From assembly GCA_034430335.1 (NCBI GenBank), contig DAOUES010000286.1, positions 1 through 14,268 on the forward strand: DNA of 14,268 nt, written 5' to 3'. This DNA comes from JAFGOY01 sp034430335. Its GTDB lineage: Bacteria > Chloroflexota > Anaerolineae > Aggregatilineales > UBA3940. The notes under the pieces are model-generated. The model ran no database searches and was not told where the DNA came from. It saw only the letters and a program-made list of their open reading frames with translations. Every line of letters begins with the position of its first letter. Positions within the stretch are counted from its first letter, which is position 1. This document shows positions 5,028 through 13,809 of the stretch, one piece after another. Both the position numbers and the translations under genes were made by a program.

Positions 5028-8006
5028 TTATTCACTGGAATCTTCCGGCACCGGCACGATGGTGATCGGCACGGTGTAGGGCGTCAGCGTGTTGCTGTCG
5101 TGCTTCACCAGCACCAGCCGGATCACGTATGACCCTGGTGGGAACACGTCCGATGCGTCTGCATGGAGTTCTTCCAACATGCCGTTCTCGACCGTCTCGG
5201 CGTGCAGCCCGCCGAAGGTGATCCACTCGGTGGGGGATTCGCCGGGGCCGATCTCCAGCTTGTAGTATTGAATCTCCGCCGGGTCGAACATCGCCGTCCC
5301 GATGATCGGGTAGATGCCGTAGACCTCGTCGCCGGGGTTGGGATCGTCGATAGCGTACATCGACCCCGTATCGGAGTCGACGAACAGGTCGGCGGGGATC
5401 GCGTCTTCCAGTTCCTCGGTCGGGCAGAGCACACCCGGCTCAATCGGGATGCCGTTCGCCAGCGCCCAATTGCGCGCCCGGATCGCGTCGCCTTCATCGG
5501 TCGGCGCGCTGATGAACAACTGCACGGCAGCGCCTTCCACGTCTTCGATATCGGCGTAAATCTCGCAGTATTTCGGCGTGGCGGGGGTCGGTAGATTGTC
5601 GGGGAGCGCGTCCCAGCTTTCCGCCAGCGTCTCGACCAGCGCCGCCTGCTGCTCCTCGTTCATCGCCAGCACGCTGATCTGCCACAGACCCGGCCCAACT
5701 TCCTCGTGGAGCGGCGGAAGGTGCTCCTCTGCGTCTTCGTCGGCTTCCTCGTCCGGCGTCGGGCTGGGTGTCGGTTCGAGCGTCGGCGTCGGTTCCGGGT
5801 CCCATTCCGACGTGCCCACGCGGAACCACTCGTCACGCTGCTGCGGGCAGCCTTCTTCGGCAAGGCGCGGATCTCGCAGCGATGAAAGCACACAAACCGG
5901 CTGCTTCTCCAATCCCTGCGGGGCGCTGAAACCGCTTCGCAGCGGCGGCAGGCCCTCCCCGCCGATCAAGCTGTCGATGTCGGGCAGCGCATAGACTGCC
6001 GTCATATAGTCGTGCCAGATCGGTGCAGCGCCGGTCAGCCCGGAAGCGCCTTCGGCCATCGGCGAGTTGTCGGTGTTTCCCGCCCACACGGCGACGACCA
6101 GGTGCGGCGTATAGCCGATTGTCCAGTTGTCGCGGAAATCGTTGGTCGTGCCTGTTTTGGCCGCCGCCGGGAAGTCGAGCAGCAGTTCCGATTCGGCACC
6201 CATCGCCGGGGTGCGGGCAGCGTTGTCGGAGAGGATGTCGCTGATCATGAACGCGATGCGCGGGTCGATCACCTGTTCCTGTGCCTGCGGCGGCCTTTCG
6301 TAGAGGATATTGCCTTCGTCATCTTCGATGCGGGTGATATATACCGGCTCGATGGCCTTCCCGCCGTTGGCGAAGGCGCTGAACGCGGTTGCCATTTCTA
6401 TCGGCTCGACCTCCCCGCCGCCCAGCGTCAGCGACAGGCCGTAGAGGGAAGCATCATCGCCCAGGCTGTCGATCCCCAGCCGCGCCGCCATTTCCAGGAT
6501 GCCCGGCACGCCGACCTCGCGGGCAAGCGTCACCGCCGGGATGTTGTACGAGTTCGCCAGCGCGTCGCGCAGGCGCACCGGCCCGTGAAAGCGCTCGTCG
6601 TAGTTGACCGGTTCGTAAGCGCCCACACCGGTATCGTAGACCATCGGCACGTCCCACAGCACGTCGGACGGGTTCCAGCCCTGCTCCATCGCGGCGGCGT
6701 AGGTGATCGGCTTCATCGTGCTGCCCGGCTGGTGAGCGGAGAGCGTGTTGTTGACCGCCCCGTCGATCTCGGCGTTCCCGTAATCGACGCTGCCCAGCAT
6801 CGCCAGCACTTCGCCCGTATGGGAGTTCAATGCGACGATGGCCGCGTTGGTCAGGTTGTATTCGTCCCGGACTTCGGCCACGCGCTCGGCGGCGATCTGC
6901 TCGGCCAGTGCCTGCATGTCCATGTCGATGGTCGTATAGACGACCAGCCCGCCGCGTTCGATCATGTCCGGCTCGATGCCGGGTATCTCGCCAAGCTGCC
7001 GCCGCACCTCGACGGTGAAGTGCGGGGCGAGCAGCGAGATGTTCGGGCTGGCTAAATCGCTGGCCGATGTCGGCGATTGGTTGAAAGCTTCGTCGGCCTG
7101 GGCCAGGCTCAGGTAGCCGTGCCGCACCATCAGGTCGAGTACCTGCCGCTGGCGGAGCTTGGCTGCCGCAAAGTTGGAATAGGGATCGTAGGTGGCCGGT
7201 GACTGCGGCAGTCCGGCCAGGAAGGAGGCTTCGGCGACCGATAAATCCCGCGCCGGTTTGTCGAAATAGGTTTGCGCGGCGGCTTCGATCCCGTAAGCCA
7301 GGTTCCCGTAAGGAATCTGGTTCAGGTACAGCTCAAGGATGTCGTCCTTCGAGTATTCGCGGGTCATCACATAGGCGAGGGCGGCTTCTTTGAGTTTGCG
7401 CCGCAGCGTTTGTTCGAGGCGTTCTTCCGGCTCGAAGACGATCATCTTGACCAACTGCTGGGTGATCGTGCTGCCGCCGGAGACGATCTCGCCTTCCTGC
7501 TGCCACTGCCACGCCGCCCGTGTGATCGATGCCGGGTCGAAGCCCGGGTTCTCGTAGAAAGTATCGTCCTCGGTGGCGATGGTCGCCCAGCGCAGCGAGA
7601 ACGGAATCTGCTCGATGGGGACTTCGGTGCGGCGGCCCTCGGTGATCACCTGGTACAGTTCGACCGTGCCGCTCCGATCCAGGATGCGGGTCGTCTCGAA
7701 ATCCTCGACGCCCTCCATCGATTCGAGTTTGGCAATGTCTTCGGCCACTTCGTCCTTCAGCGAGTTGTAGATCATCAATGCAATCACCAGCCCTGACCCG
7801 GCCAGCGCAGCCAGGATCATCGCCGTGATCGCCAGCCCGCTCTTGAAACAGCCCCAGCGTCCTTTCCGGCGGCGTTTGCGCGGCGGCGGCGCGGCGATGG
7901 GCCGGTAGTAGTCAGGCTGGTAGTTGGGAGGCATCGGCGCACGCTGAGTCGTTTGCTGGTGCGGCTCGATATCCGGTTCGTTCTCACGTGTGGGTTCTTC
8001 GACCAT
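5028..8006 (-). CDS. Class A penicillin-binding protein (glycosyltransferase/transpeptidase)
   Basis: 992 residues. It polymerises lipid II into glycan strands and cross-links them outside the membrane. The N-terminus is cytoplasmic, Pro-rich and then very basic (PPRKRRRKGR); a membrane helix spans ~56-80. GT51 domain: catalytic Glu146 in TEDDTFYENPGFD, GGSTITQQLVK (177-187), and RKLKEAALAYVMTREYSKDDILELYLNQIPYGN. The usual His of EDxxFxxHxG is Asn. Transpeptidase domain: Ser429-x-x-Lys432, Ser486-Tyr-Asn and Lys617-Thr-Gly, so all active-site motifs are present. A Pro/Thr/Glu linker (~736-765) leads to an extra tail of ~220 residues. The ATG at 8006 is chosen because GAGGAG/AGGA precedes it and the protein starts just before the cytoplasmic region. 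An in-frame ATG at 8177 would add 57 residues without family character across the divergent promoter region. Confidence 0.95.
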   Translation of the reverse strand: MVEEPTRENEPDIEPHQQTTQRAPMPPNYQPDYYRPIAAPPPRKRRRKGRWGCFKSGLAITAMILAALAGSGLVIALMIYNSLKDEVAEDIAKLESMEGVEDFETTRILDRSGTVELYQVITEGRRTEVPIEQIPFSLRWATIATEDDTFYENPGFDPASITRAAWQWQQEGEIVSGGSTITQQLVKMIVFEPEERLEQTLRRKLKEAALAYVMTREYSKDDILELYLNQIPYGNLAYGIEAAAQTYFDKPARDLSVAEASFLAGLPQSPATYDPYSNFAAAKLRQRQVLDLMVRHGYLSLAQADEAFNQSPTSASDLASPNISLLAPHFTVEVRRQLGEIPGIEPDMIERGGLVVYTTIDMDMQALAEQIAAERVAEVRDEYNLTNAAIVALNSHTGEVLAMLGSVDYGNAEIDGAVNNTLSAHQPGSTMKPITYAAAMEQGWNPSDVLWDVPMVYDTGVGAYEPVNYDERFHGPVRLRDALANSYNIPAVTLAREVGVPGILEMAARLGIDSLGDDASLYGLSLTLGGGEVEPIEMATAFSAFANGGKAIEPVYITRIEDDEGNILYERPPQAQEQVIDPRIAFMISDILSDNAARTPAMGAESELLLDFPAAAKTGTTNDFRDNWTIGYTPHLVVAVWAGNTDNSPMAEGASGLTGAAPIWHDYMTAVYALPDIDSLIGGEGLPPLRSGFSAPQGLEKQPVCVLSSLRDPRLAEEGCPQQRDEWFRVGTSEWDPEPTPTLEPTPSPTPDEEADEDAEEHLPPLHEEVGPGLWQISVLAMNEEQQAALVETLAESWDALPDNLPTPATPKYCEIYADIEDVEGAAVQLFISAPTDEGDAIRARNWALANGIPIEPGVLCPTEELEDAIPADLFVDSDTGSMYAIDDPNPGDEVYGIYPIIGTAMFDPAEIQYYKLEIGPGESPTEWITFGGLHAETVENGMLEELHADASDVFPPGSYVIRLVLVKHDSNTLTPYTVPITIVPVPEDSSE

Positions 8007-8044
8007 GACTCCTCTTTCCTTGCTGCTGTCGAACCATAACCGCG

Positions 8045-8050
8045 ATTCTA
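8045..8050 (-). promoter_or_regulatory. Extended -10 element for the penicillin-binding protein gene
   Basis: Minus strand TGATAGAAT, a TGn-extended -10 (TAGAAT, 5 of 6 consensus bases), 39 bases before the ATG at 8006. The -35 match is poor. It supports the short start at 8006, since a start at 8177 would lie upstream of it. Confidence 0.45.
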
Positions 8051-8160
8051 TCACGCGATTGCGGCCTTGACATTGATTTCCTGTGGGTTTTCCAGAACAT
8101 AAGAAAAATATTAATTGTGCCTGTGTAAAGGCAAAGTTCGGTGTGACTCCCCGGCGTTTG

Positions 8161-8169
8161 TGGTACACT
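8161..8169 (+). promoter_or_regulatory. Extended -10 element for ftsH
   Basis: TGGTACACT is a TGn-extended -10 (TACACT) 69 bases before the GTG at 8238. No convincing -35 is seen. The 231-base gap (8007-8237) between the divergent genes is otherwise AT-rich near 8098-8116 and holds the hairpin at 8192-8208. Confidence 0.4.
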
Positions 8170-8191
8170 CCGTTCAATAGTTCGACTGTAC

Positions 8192-8208
8192 AGCCAGTCT
8201 TGCTGGCT
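8192..8208 (+). other. Hairpin in the ftsH 5' leader
   Basis: AGCCAG / CTGGCT with a 5-base loop, followed two bases later by TTTGATTTTT. It lies between the putative promoter and the ftsH start. It could be a weak attenuator or a stabilising stem; the short stem and interrupted T tract make strong termination unlikely. Confidence 0.35.
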
Positions 8209-8237
8209 CGTTTGATTTTTAGTGTGAGGTTTTACTG

Positions 8238-10100
<1,863 letters not shown>

Positions 10101-10119
10101 GTTAATTTCGATCCATTGG

Positions 10120-10151
10120 CAGCCGCAGACTTCAGTCTGCGGCTGTTTTTT
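10120..10151 (+). terminator. Strong intrinsic terminator after ftsH
   Basis: CAGCCGCAGAC / GTCTGCGGCTG, an 11-bp perfect stem with loop TTCA, followed by six T residues. It lies 19 bases after the ftsH stop codon. This makes ftsH a single transcription unit. Confidence 0.93.
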
Positions 10152-10204
10152 ATGGAGTGTCTATCTGGCTGGAGGTTAGGCCCTGACCGCCGGGCTATCT
10201 CTCT

Positions 10205-10280
10205 GCCCCCGGGAAGGGGGAATTGGGCAACAAAGAACGTTGCCAGCCGACCGCAGGTCGGACGAAGGGGGTCAGAGATC
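10205..10280. repeat. Degenerate hairpin-rich repeat in the ftsH-DUF2085 gap
   Basis: The 327-base gap 10101-10427 holds the ftsH terminator, this element and the next promoter. The element has three palindromes: CCCCC..GGGGG (10206-10220), GGCAAC / GTTGCC (10226-10244) and CCGACC-gca-GGTCGG (10247-10261). An AGGGGGTCAGAGATC tail follows. Read in reverse it shares the palindrome CCGACCTGCGGTCGGCT exactly with 13782-13798 and has the same module order type. It is therefore probably a decayed, inverted relative of the repeats near 13.6-13.8 kb. Confidence 0.5.
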
Positions 10281-10363
10281 ATCCTGTCTAACGGGTCATC
10301 CAGCGCCATACTGTTCGATACTCCCTGTTTTTCTACCGCTGTGCTAATTTGTGTCGCCTGGCC

Positions 10364-10369
10364 TATAAT
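10364..10369 (+). promoter_or_regulatory. -10 element for the DUF2085 gene
   Basis: Perfect TATAAT 58 bases before the ATG at 10428. The region 16-18 bases upstream shows no clear TTGACA. The untranslated leader would be about 50 bases. Confidence 0.5.
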
Positions 10370-10427
10370 CAATTCCGTGACATCGTCCGACTCTTTGACG
10401 CCAGCATAGCACCGAAAAGAAAGTGGT

Positions 10428-11315
10428 ATGACGGATTCCAAGTCTTCGCCTCCCGAAACGCACGAAATCAAGCGGCTGTCCTGGATTCGCCATCCCCTTG
10501 CGCCCGGCAACCGGCTGCTGACCATCTCCCTGCTGGTGCTGATCGCCGTGTCTGTCGCCTGGTTGATCGTCACCCCCGGCGGCCTGATCGGTAAGGCCGA
10601 CGCGGTCGGCTATGCCGTCTGCCACCGGATCACGGTGCGCTCGTTTGCCTTCCCGAATGGCCGCCAGCTCCCGATGTGCGCCCGCTGTTCGGGCACTTTC
10701 CTGGGCGCTCTGATCGGGCTGTTCGGCCCGCCGCTGTTCTTTGGGAAGCGGCGGGCGGCGGGTTTCCCGAAACCGGTGATCCTGGCGATCCTGATCGGGG
10801 CGAGCGCGGTCTGGGCCTTCGACGGGGCCAATTCTTTTGCCCACCTGCTGCCTTACGAACGGATTCCCCGCTTATACGAACCGACCAATTTTCTGCGCCT
10901 GATGACCGGCATGGGGCACGGGATCACGATGGGGAGCCTGGTGCTGCCGGTCGTCAATTCGACGGTCTGGGCCGATGCCGCGAACGATCCCACGCTCGAC
11001 CGCTGGTGGCACCTGCCGGTGCTCTATGCCATCGGGCTGACCGTCAACGGCCTGCTCCTGACGCACCGGGGGGTCTTTCTCTACCCGCTCGCTGTTCTCA
11101 GCGCAATCGGCACGTTGACCATCCTCGCAGCGATCATGACCATCATGGCCGCGATCTTTCTCAAGCGGGAGAATCTCGCCTATACACTCCGCGATGCGCT
11201 GCCCCTGTTCCTGCTGGGTATGGCCGGGGCGATCCTGATGGTCGGGGCCATCGACCTGTCACGCCTGGCGATGTTCGGCACCTGGGACGGCTTCGATCTG
11301 ACCAGCTACTACTGA
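10428..11315 (+). CDS. DUF2085 family membrane protein
   Basis: 295 residues. Hydrophobic helix ~31-49, then the family signature: GYAVCHRITVRSF (Cys65-His66, Arg71), FPNGRQLPMCARCSGTFLG (Cys84, Cys87), running into a helix. About six further hydrophobic segments follow up to residue ~280. The conserved Cys-His and Cys-x-x-Cys placed at the membrane surface suggest a metal or redox site, as noted for DUF2085 generally; the biochemical role is unknown. The Shine-Dalgarno is weak (GAAAG ~5 bases before the ATG). The C-terminal half beyond the signature (DGANSFAHLLP, then a GMGHGITMG helix) fits the longer DUF2085 proteins. An 87-base gap and a separate promoter-like element follow, so joint transcription with the next gene is not required. 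Confidence 0.85.
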   Translation: MTDSKSSPPETHEIKRLSWIRHPLAPGNRLLTISLLVLIAVSVAWLIVTPGGLIGKADAVGYAVCHRITVRSFAFPNGRQLPMCARCSGTFLGALIGLFGPPLFFGKRRAAGFPKPVILAILIGASAVWAFDGANSFAHLLPYERIPRLYEPTNFLRLMTGMGHGITMGSLVLPVVNSTVWADAANDPTLDRWWHLPVLYAIGLTVNGLLLTHRGVFLYPLAVLSAIGTLTILAAIMTIMAAIFLKRENLAYTLRDALPLFLLGMAGAILMVGAIDLSRLAMFGTWDGFDLTSYY

Positions 11316-11341
11316 TTATTGGGAGCCGGGTGCGATACAAA

Positions 11342-11380
11342 TCAGGGCTTATTTGTGCTATGATCTGGTCAGGGCTGATT
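11342..11380 (+). promoter_or_regulatory. Promoter of the DUF4126 gene with flanking direct repeats
   Basis: TGCTATGAT (11356-11364) is a TGn-extended -10 with TATGAT at 11359-11364, about 38 bases before the ATG. It is bracketed by a direct repeat, TCAGGGCTTATT (11342-11353) and TCAGGGCTGATT (11369-11380), 11 of 12 bases identical and 27 bases apart. Copy 1 overlaps the spacer and copy 2 the expected start of transcription, as operator half-sites could. Confidence 0.4.
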
Positions 11381-11402
11381 ATTGTTATGTGAGGAGTAGA
11401 AG

Positions 11403-11960
11403 ATGGTTGACATTTTTGCCGCGTTTGGCCTCTCGGCCAGCGCCGGGTTGAACGCTTACCTGCCGCTGCTGATCGTCGCCGTCAGCGCCCGGCTGGGCGC
11501 GTTCAAGCTGAACGAACCCTTTGACGTGATGACCAGTTGGTGGGTGATCGGCGTGCTGATCGCCCTGACGCTGATCGAGTTTTTCGTCGACAAAATCCCC
11601 GCCGTCGACTCGGTCAACGACGTGATCAACACGTTTATTCGACCTGTCGCCGGGGCGATCCTGTTTGCCGCGAGCACCAATATTATCTCCGAGATGAGTC
11701 CGGTTCTGGCGCTGATCATCGGTTTGCTCGTCGCGGGCGGTATCCACGCGGGTAAAACGCTCCTCCGACCGGTTGTCACCACCACGACGGCGGGCACAGG
11801 TAACGCGATTGTCAGCACCATCGAAGACGTGATCGCAGCGGTCACGTCGCTGCTTGCGGTGCTGCTCCCCTGGATGGTGATGCTCGTCGCCGTGATCGGC
11901 ATCGTGATGTTCCTGCGCTGGCGCATCCGCCGCCACGAGCGCAAAGCTGCCAACCCGTAG
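11403..11960 (+). CDS. DUF4126 family membrane protein
   Basis: 185 residues. The N-terminus FGLSASAGLNAYLPLL is characteristic of DUF4126, followed by an amphipathic stretch and FFVDKIPAVDSVNDVINTFIRPVAGAILFA. Hydrophobic segments occur near 5-30, 46-62, 82-96, 100-115 and 148-172. The C-terminus is strongly basic (RWRIRRHERK). GGIHAGKTLLRP resembles a P-loop only superficially and lies next to a membrane segment, so no nucleotide binding is claimed. GAGGAG lies 6 bases before the ATG, a strong ribosome-binding site. Function is unknown for the family. A terminator follows 44 bases after the stop codon. Confidence 0.87.
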   Translation: MVDIFAAFGLSASAGLNAYLPLLIVAVSARLGAFKLNEPFDVMTSWWVIGVLIALTLIEFFVDKIPAVDSVNDVINTFIRPVAGAILFAASTNIISEMSPVLALIIGLLVAGGIHAGKTLLRPVVTTTTAGTGNAIVSTIEDVIAAVTSLLAVLLPWMVMLVAVIGIVMFLRWRIRRHERKAANP

Positions 11961-11972
11961 CCATCTCACGAT

Positions 11973-12001
11973 TTGACAGCGTCTCTAAGTATCGTCACAA
12001 T
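11973..12001 (+). promoter_or_regulatory. Promoter for the MFS gene
   Basis: Perfect TTGACA (11973-11978), a 17-base spacer, then CACAAT (11996-12001). Transcription would begin about 12008, inside the terminator hairpin of the preceding gene, so only part of that hairpin would be in the MFS transcript. The -10 is a 4-of-6 match. Confidence 0.5.
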
Positions 12002-12003
12002 AC

Positions 12004-12027
12004 AACCCCCGGTCTCCGGGGGTTTTT
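12004..12027 (+). terminator. Terminator after the DUF4126 gene
   Basis: AACCCCCGG / CCGGGGGTT, a 9-bp stem with loop TCT, and a T tract at 12023-12027. It separates the DUF4126 gene from the MFS gene. It also argues against an MFS start at 11973, which would read through it. Confidence 0.88.
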
Positions 12028-12065
12028 CTGCCCGCTTCACGATCTGCTGCCATCAAAGAGGCACC

Positions 12066-13526
12066 ATGTACCACGACGACTCAGAACTCCATGCCCGGAA
12101 ATGGTGGGCGATGCTTGGCATCGGTCTGGGCATGTTGATGAGCACGCTCGACTCCAGCATCGTCAGCGTTTCACTTCCGACTCTTGTTCATGAACTGGAC
12201 ACGACCTTTGCAATCGTTCAGTGGGTAGTGCTGTCTTATCTGCTGGTGATTGCCTGCCTGATCCTGAGCGTGGCCCGCCTCGGCGATATGCTTGGCAAGA
12301 ACCGGGTCTACAACGTCGGGCTGGTTCTGTTTACGATTGGGTCGCTGCTGTGCGGCCTATCGCCGGGCGTCGGCTGGCTGATCGGCTTCCGGGCGCTTCA
12401 GGGCTGCGGCGCGGTGATGATGACCTCGCTCGGCGCGGCGATCCTCACCGAGGTGTTCCCTTCCTCCGAACGGGGCCGGGCGCTAGGAATCAGCGGGGGG
12501 ATTGTGTCGGTGGGCATTGCGCTTGGCCCTGCAATTGGCGGCCTGCTGATCGGTACGGTCGGTTGGCGGTCGGTGTTCCTGGTCAATGTGCCGCTGGGCA
12601 TACTCGCCGCCGTGATCGTCTATAAAGTCGTGCCGCCCTCCATCCGGGGTGAACCGGGCCAGCGTTTTGACCTGGCCGGGGCGCTGATCATGTTCGTGGC
12701 GCTGGGAGCCTATGCCCTGGCGATGACCGTCGGCCAGGAGATCGGCTTCATGCATCCATTGATCCTGGGCCTGGTGGTGGCTGCGCTGGTTGGCATTGCC
12801 GTCTTCGTCCTGGTCGAGAGGCGTGCTGCCGATCCGATGATCGCCCCGGCGATGTTCAAGAACGTTTTGTTCGGCGTCAACCTGGTGATGGGTTTCCTGG
12901 TGTTCATCATGATCGGCGGGCAGTTTGTCATTCCCTTCTTCCTCGAATTGGTCGAAGGATACAATACCATGCAGGTCGGCCTGATGATGATGGTCTTCCC
13001 GGTGATGATGGGATTGGTCGCCCCCGCGTCGGGGGCGCTCTCCGACCGGTTTGGCTCGCGGGTGATCAGTTTGCTGGGCCTTGTTGCGATTGTGATTGGC
13101 TGCCTGCTGCTGTCCACGCTGCGTGCCGGGGTCGGCGTGTGGGGATATGTCTGGCGGATGGCCCCGCTGGGGATGGGCATGGGGATGTTCAATTCGCCCA
13201 ACAACAGCGCCATCATGGGCGCGGCTCCGCGTGAGCGGCTGGGTGTTGCCTCCGGGCTGATGGCCCTATCACGCATACTTGGCCAGACTTCCGGTTTACC
13301 GTTGACCGGGGCGGTCTTCACGGCGCTGGTGCTGGCGCAGTCCACGCTGCCCGCCGGGGCCGATGTGACCACCGCGCCGCCCGCTGCGCTCGTCTACGGG
13401 CTGGACGGGACGTTCCGGGCTGCCGCCGCGATCATCGCCGTTTCGACCATGCTGGCGGCAGTCGCCTTGTGGATCGACTCGCGGCAGAAGAAATCGGCTG
13501 TCCGCCCCGGCGTCGATGTCGTTTAA
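12066..13526 (+). CDS. MFS multidrug-type exporter, DHA2 (EmrB/QacA) family
   Basis: 486 residues, the size of 14-helix proton-coupled drug exporters. Signatures: LDSSIVSVSLPTL (28-40), the motif D1 region of helix 1; RLGDMLGKNR (71-80), motif A in the loop after helix 2; GIALGPAIGG (150-159), motif C of antiporters; and WRSVFLVNVPLG (167-178), typical of DHA2. A second-half motif A-like LSDRFGSR follows a helix ending PASGA. Acidic residues near Asp29 and Asp74 sit at the usual places. Start: ATG at 12066 with AAGAGG 4-5 bases before it. An in-frame ATG at 11973 is rejected because it spans a terminator. Substrate cannot be read from the sequence. No neighbouring regulator gene is seen. Downstream is a repeat block without a clear terminator. 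Confidence 0.93.
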   Translation: MYHDDSELHARKWWAMLGIGLGMLMSTLDSSIVSVSLPTLVHELDTTFAIVQWVVLSYLLVIACLILSVARLGDMLGKNRVYNVGLVLFTIGSLLCGLSPGVGWLIGFRALQGCGAVMMTSLGAAILTEVFPSSERGRALGISGGIVSVGIALGPAIGGLLIGTVGWRSVFLVNVPLGILAAVIVYKVVPPSIRGEPGQRFDLAGALIMFVALGAYALAMTVGQEIGFMHPLILGLVVAALVGIAVFVLVERRAADPMIAPAMFKNVLFGVNLVMGFLVFIMIGGQFVIPFFLELVEGYNTMQVGLMMMVFPVMMGLVAPASGALSDRFGSRVISLLGLVAIVIGCLLLSTLRAGVGVWGYVWRMAPLGMGMGMFNSPNNSAIMGAAPRERLGVASGLMALSRILGQTSGLPLTGAVFTALVLAQSTLPAGADVTTAPPAALVYGLDGTFRAAAAIIAVSTMLAAVALWIDSRQKKSAVRPGVDVV

Positions 13527-13572
13527 CAAAATAACCCGGTAAACAACTATCGACCGTAGCAAACAAAGCCAA

Positions 13573-13723
13573 CCTTGATCGCCCCCGTGGGGGAGATGTC
13601 TCCGCAGGAGACAGAGGGGGTGTTCCTTCACGCACAAAATCGAGTGCCCTTGATCGCCCCCGGTGGGGGAGATGTCTCCGCAGGAGACAGAGGAGGTGTT
13701 CCTTCACGCACAAAATCGAGTGC
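13573..13723. repeat. Two tandem copies of a ~75-bp palindromic repeat
   Basis: Copy 1 is 13573-13647 (75 bp) and copy 2 is 13648-13723 (76 bp), nearly identical apart from one extra G and a G/A change. Each starts CCTTGATCGCCCCC and contains the small palindromes CCCCC..GGGGG and GTCTCC-gca-GGAGAC. Each ends in CACGCACAAAATCGAGTGC. They lie between the convergent MFS and DUF402 genes. The open frames that cross them (for example minus-strand MCVKEH...) are by-products. Confidence 0.85.
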
Positions 13724-13800
13724 CCTTGATCGCCCCCAAATCTGGGGGAGATGGGCGACGCAGTCGGCCAGAGGGGGTTGGCCGACCTGCGGTCGGCTAG
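13724..13800. repeat. Third, divergent copy with competing hairpins
   Basis: It begins like the tandem copies (CCTTGATCGCCCCC, then GGGGGAGATG) but its second half differs. There GTCGGCC (13763-13769) can pair with GGCCGAC (13780-13786), and alternatively GCCGACC-tgc-GGTCGGC forms at 13781-13797. The latter palindrome recurs in inverted orientation at 10247-10261. It may help end transcription of the flanking convergent genes, though no T tract follows. Confidence 0.6.
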
Positions 13801-13809
13801 AGAGACCCG

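Noticed and set aside
8007..8177. Longer penicillin-binding protein starting at an ATG at 8177.
   Set aside because: The extra 57 residues cross the likely promoter and lack family character; a Shine-Dalgarno and extended -10 support 8006.
11973..12065. MFS protein starting at an ATG at 11973.
   Set aside because: It would span a strong terminator hairpin, has no Shine-Dalgarno, and overlaps a TTGACA promoter element.
13573..13800. CRISPR array.
   Set aside because: The copies abut without spacers, are too long, and there are no cas genes.
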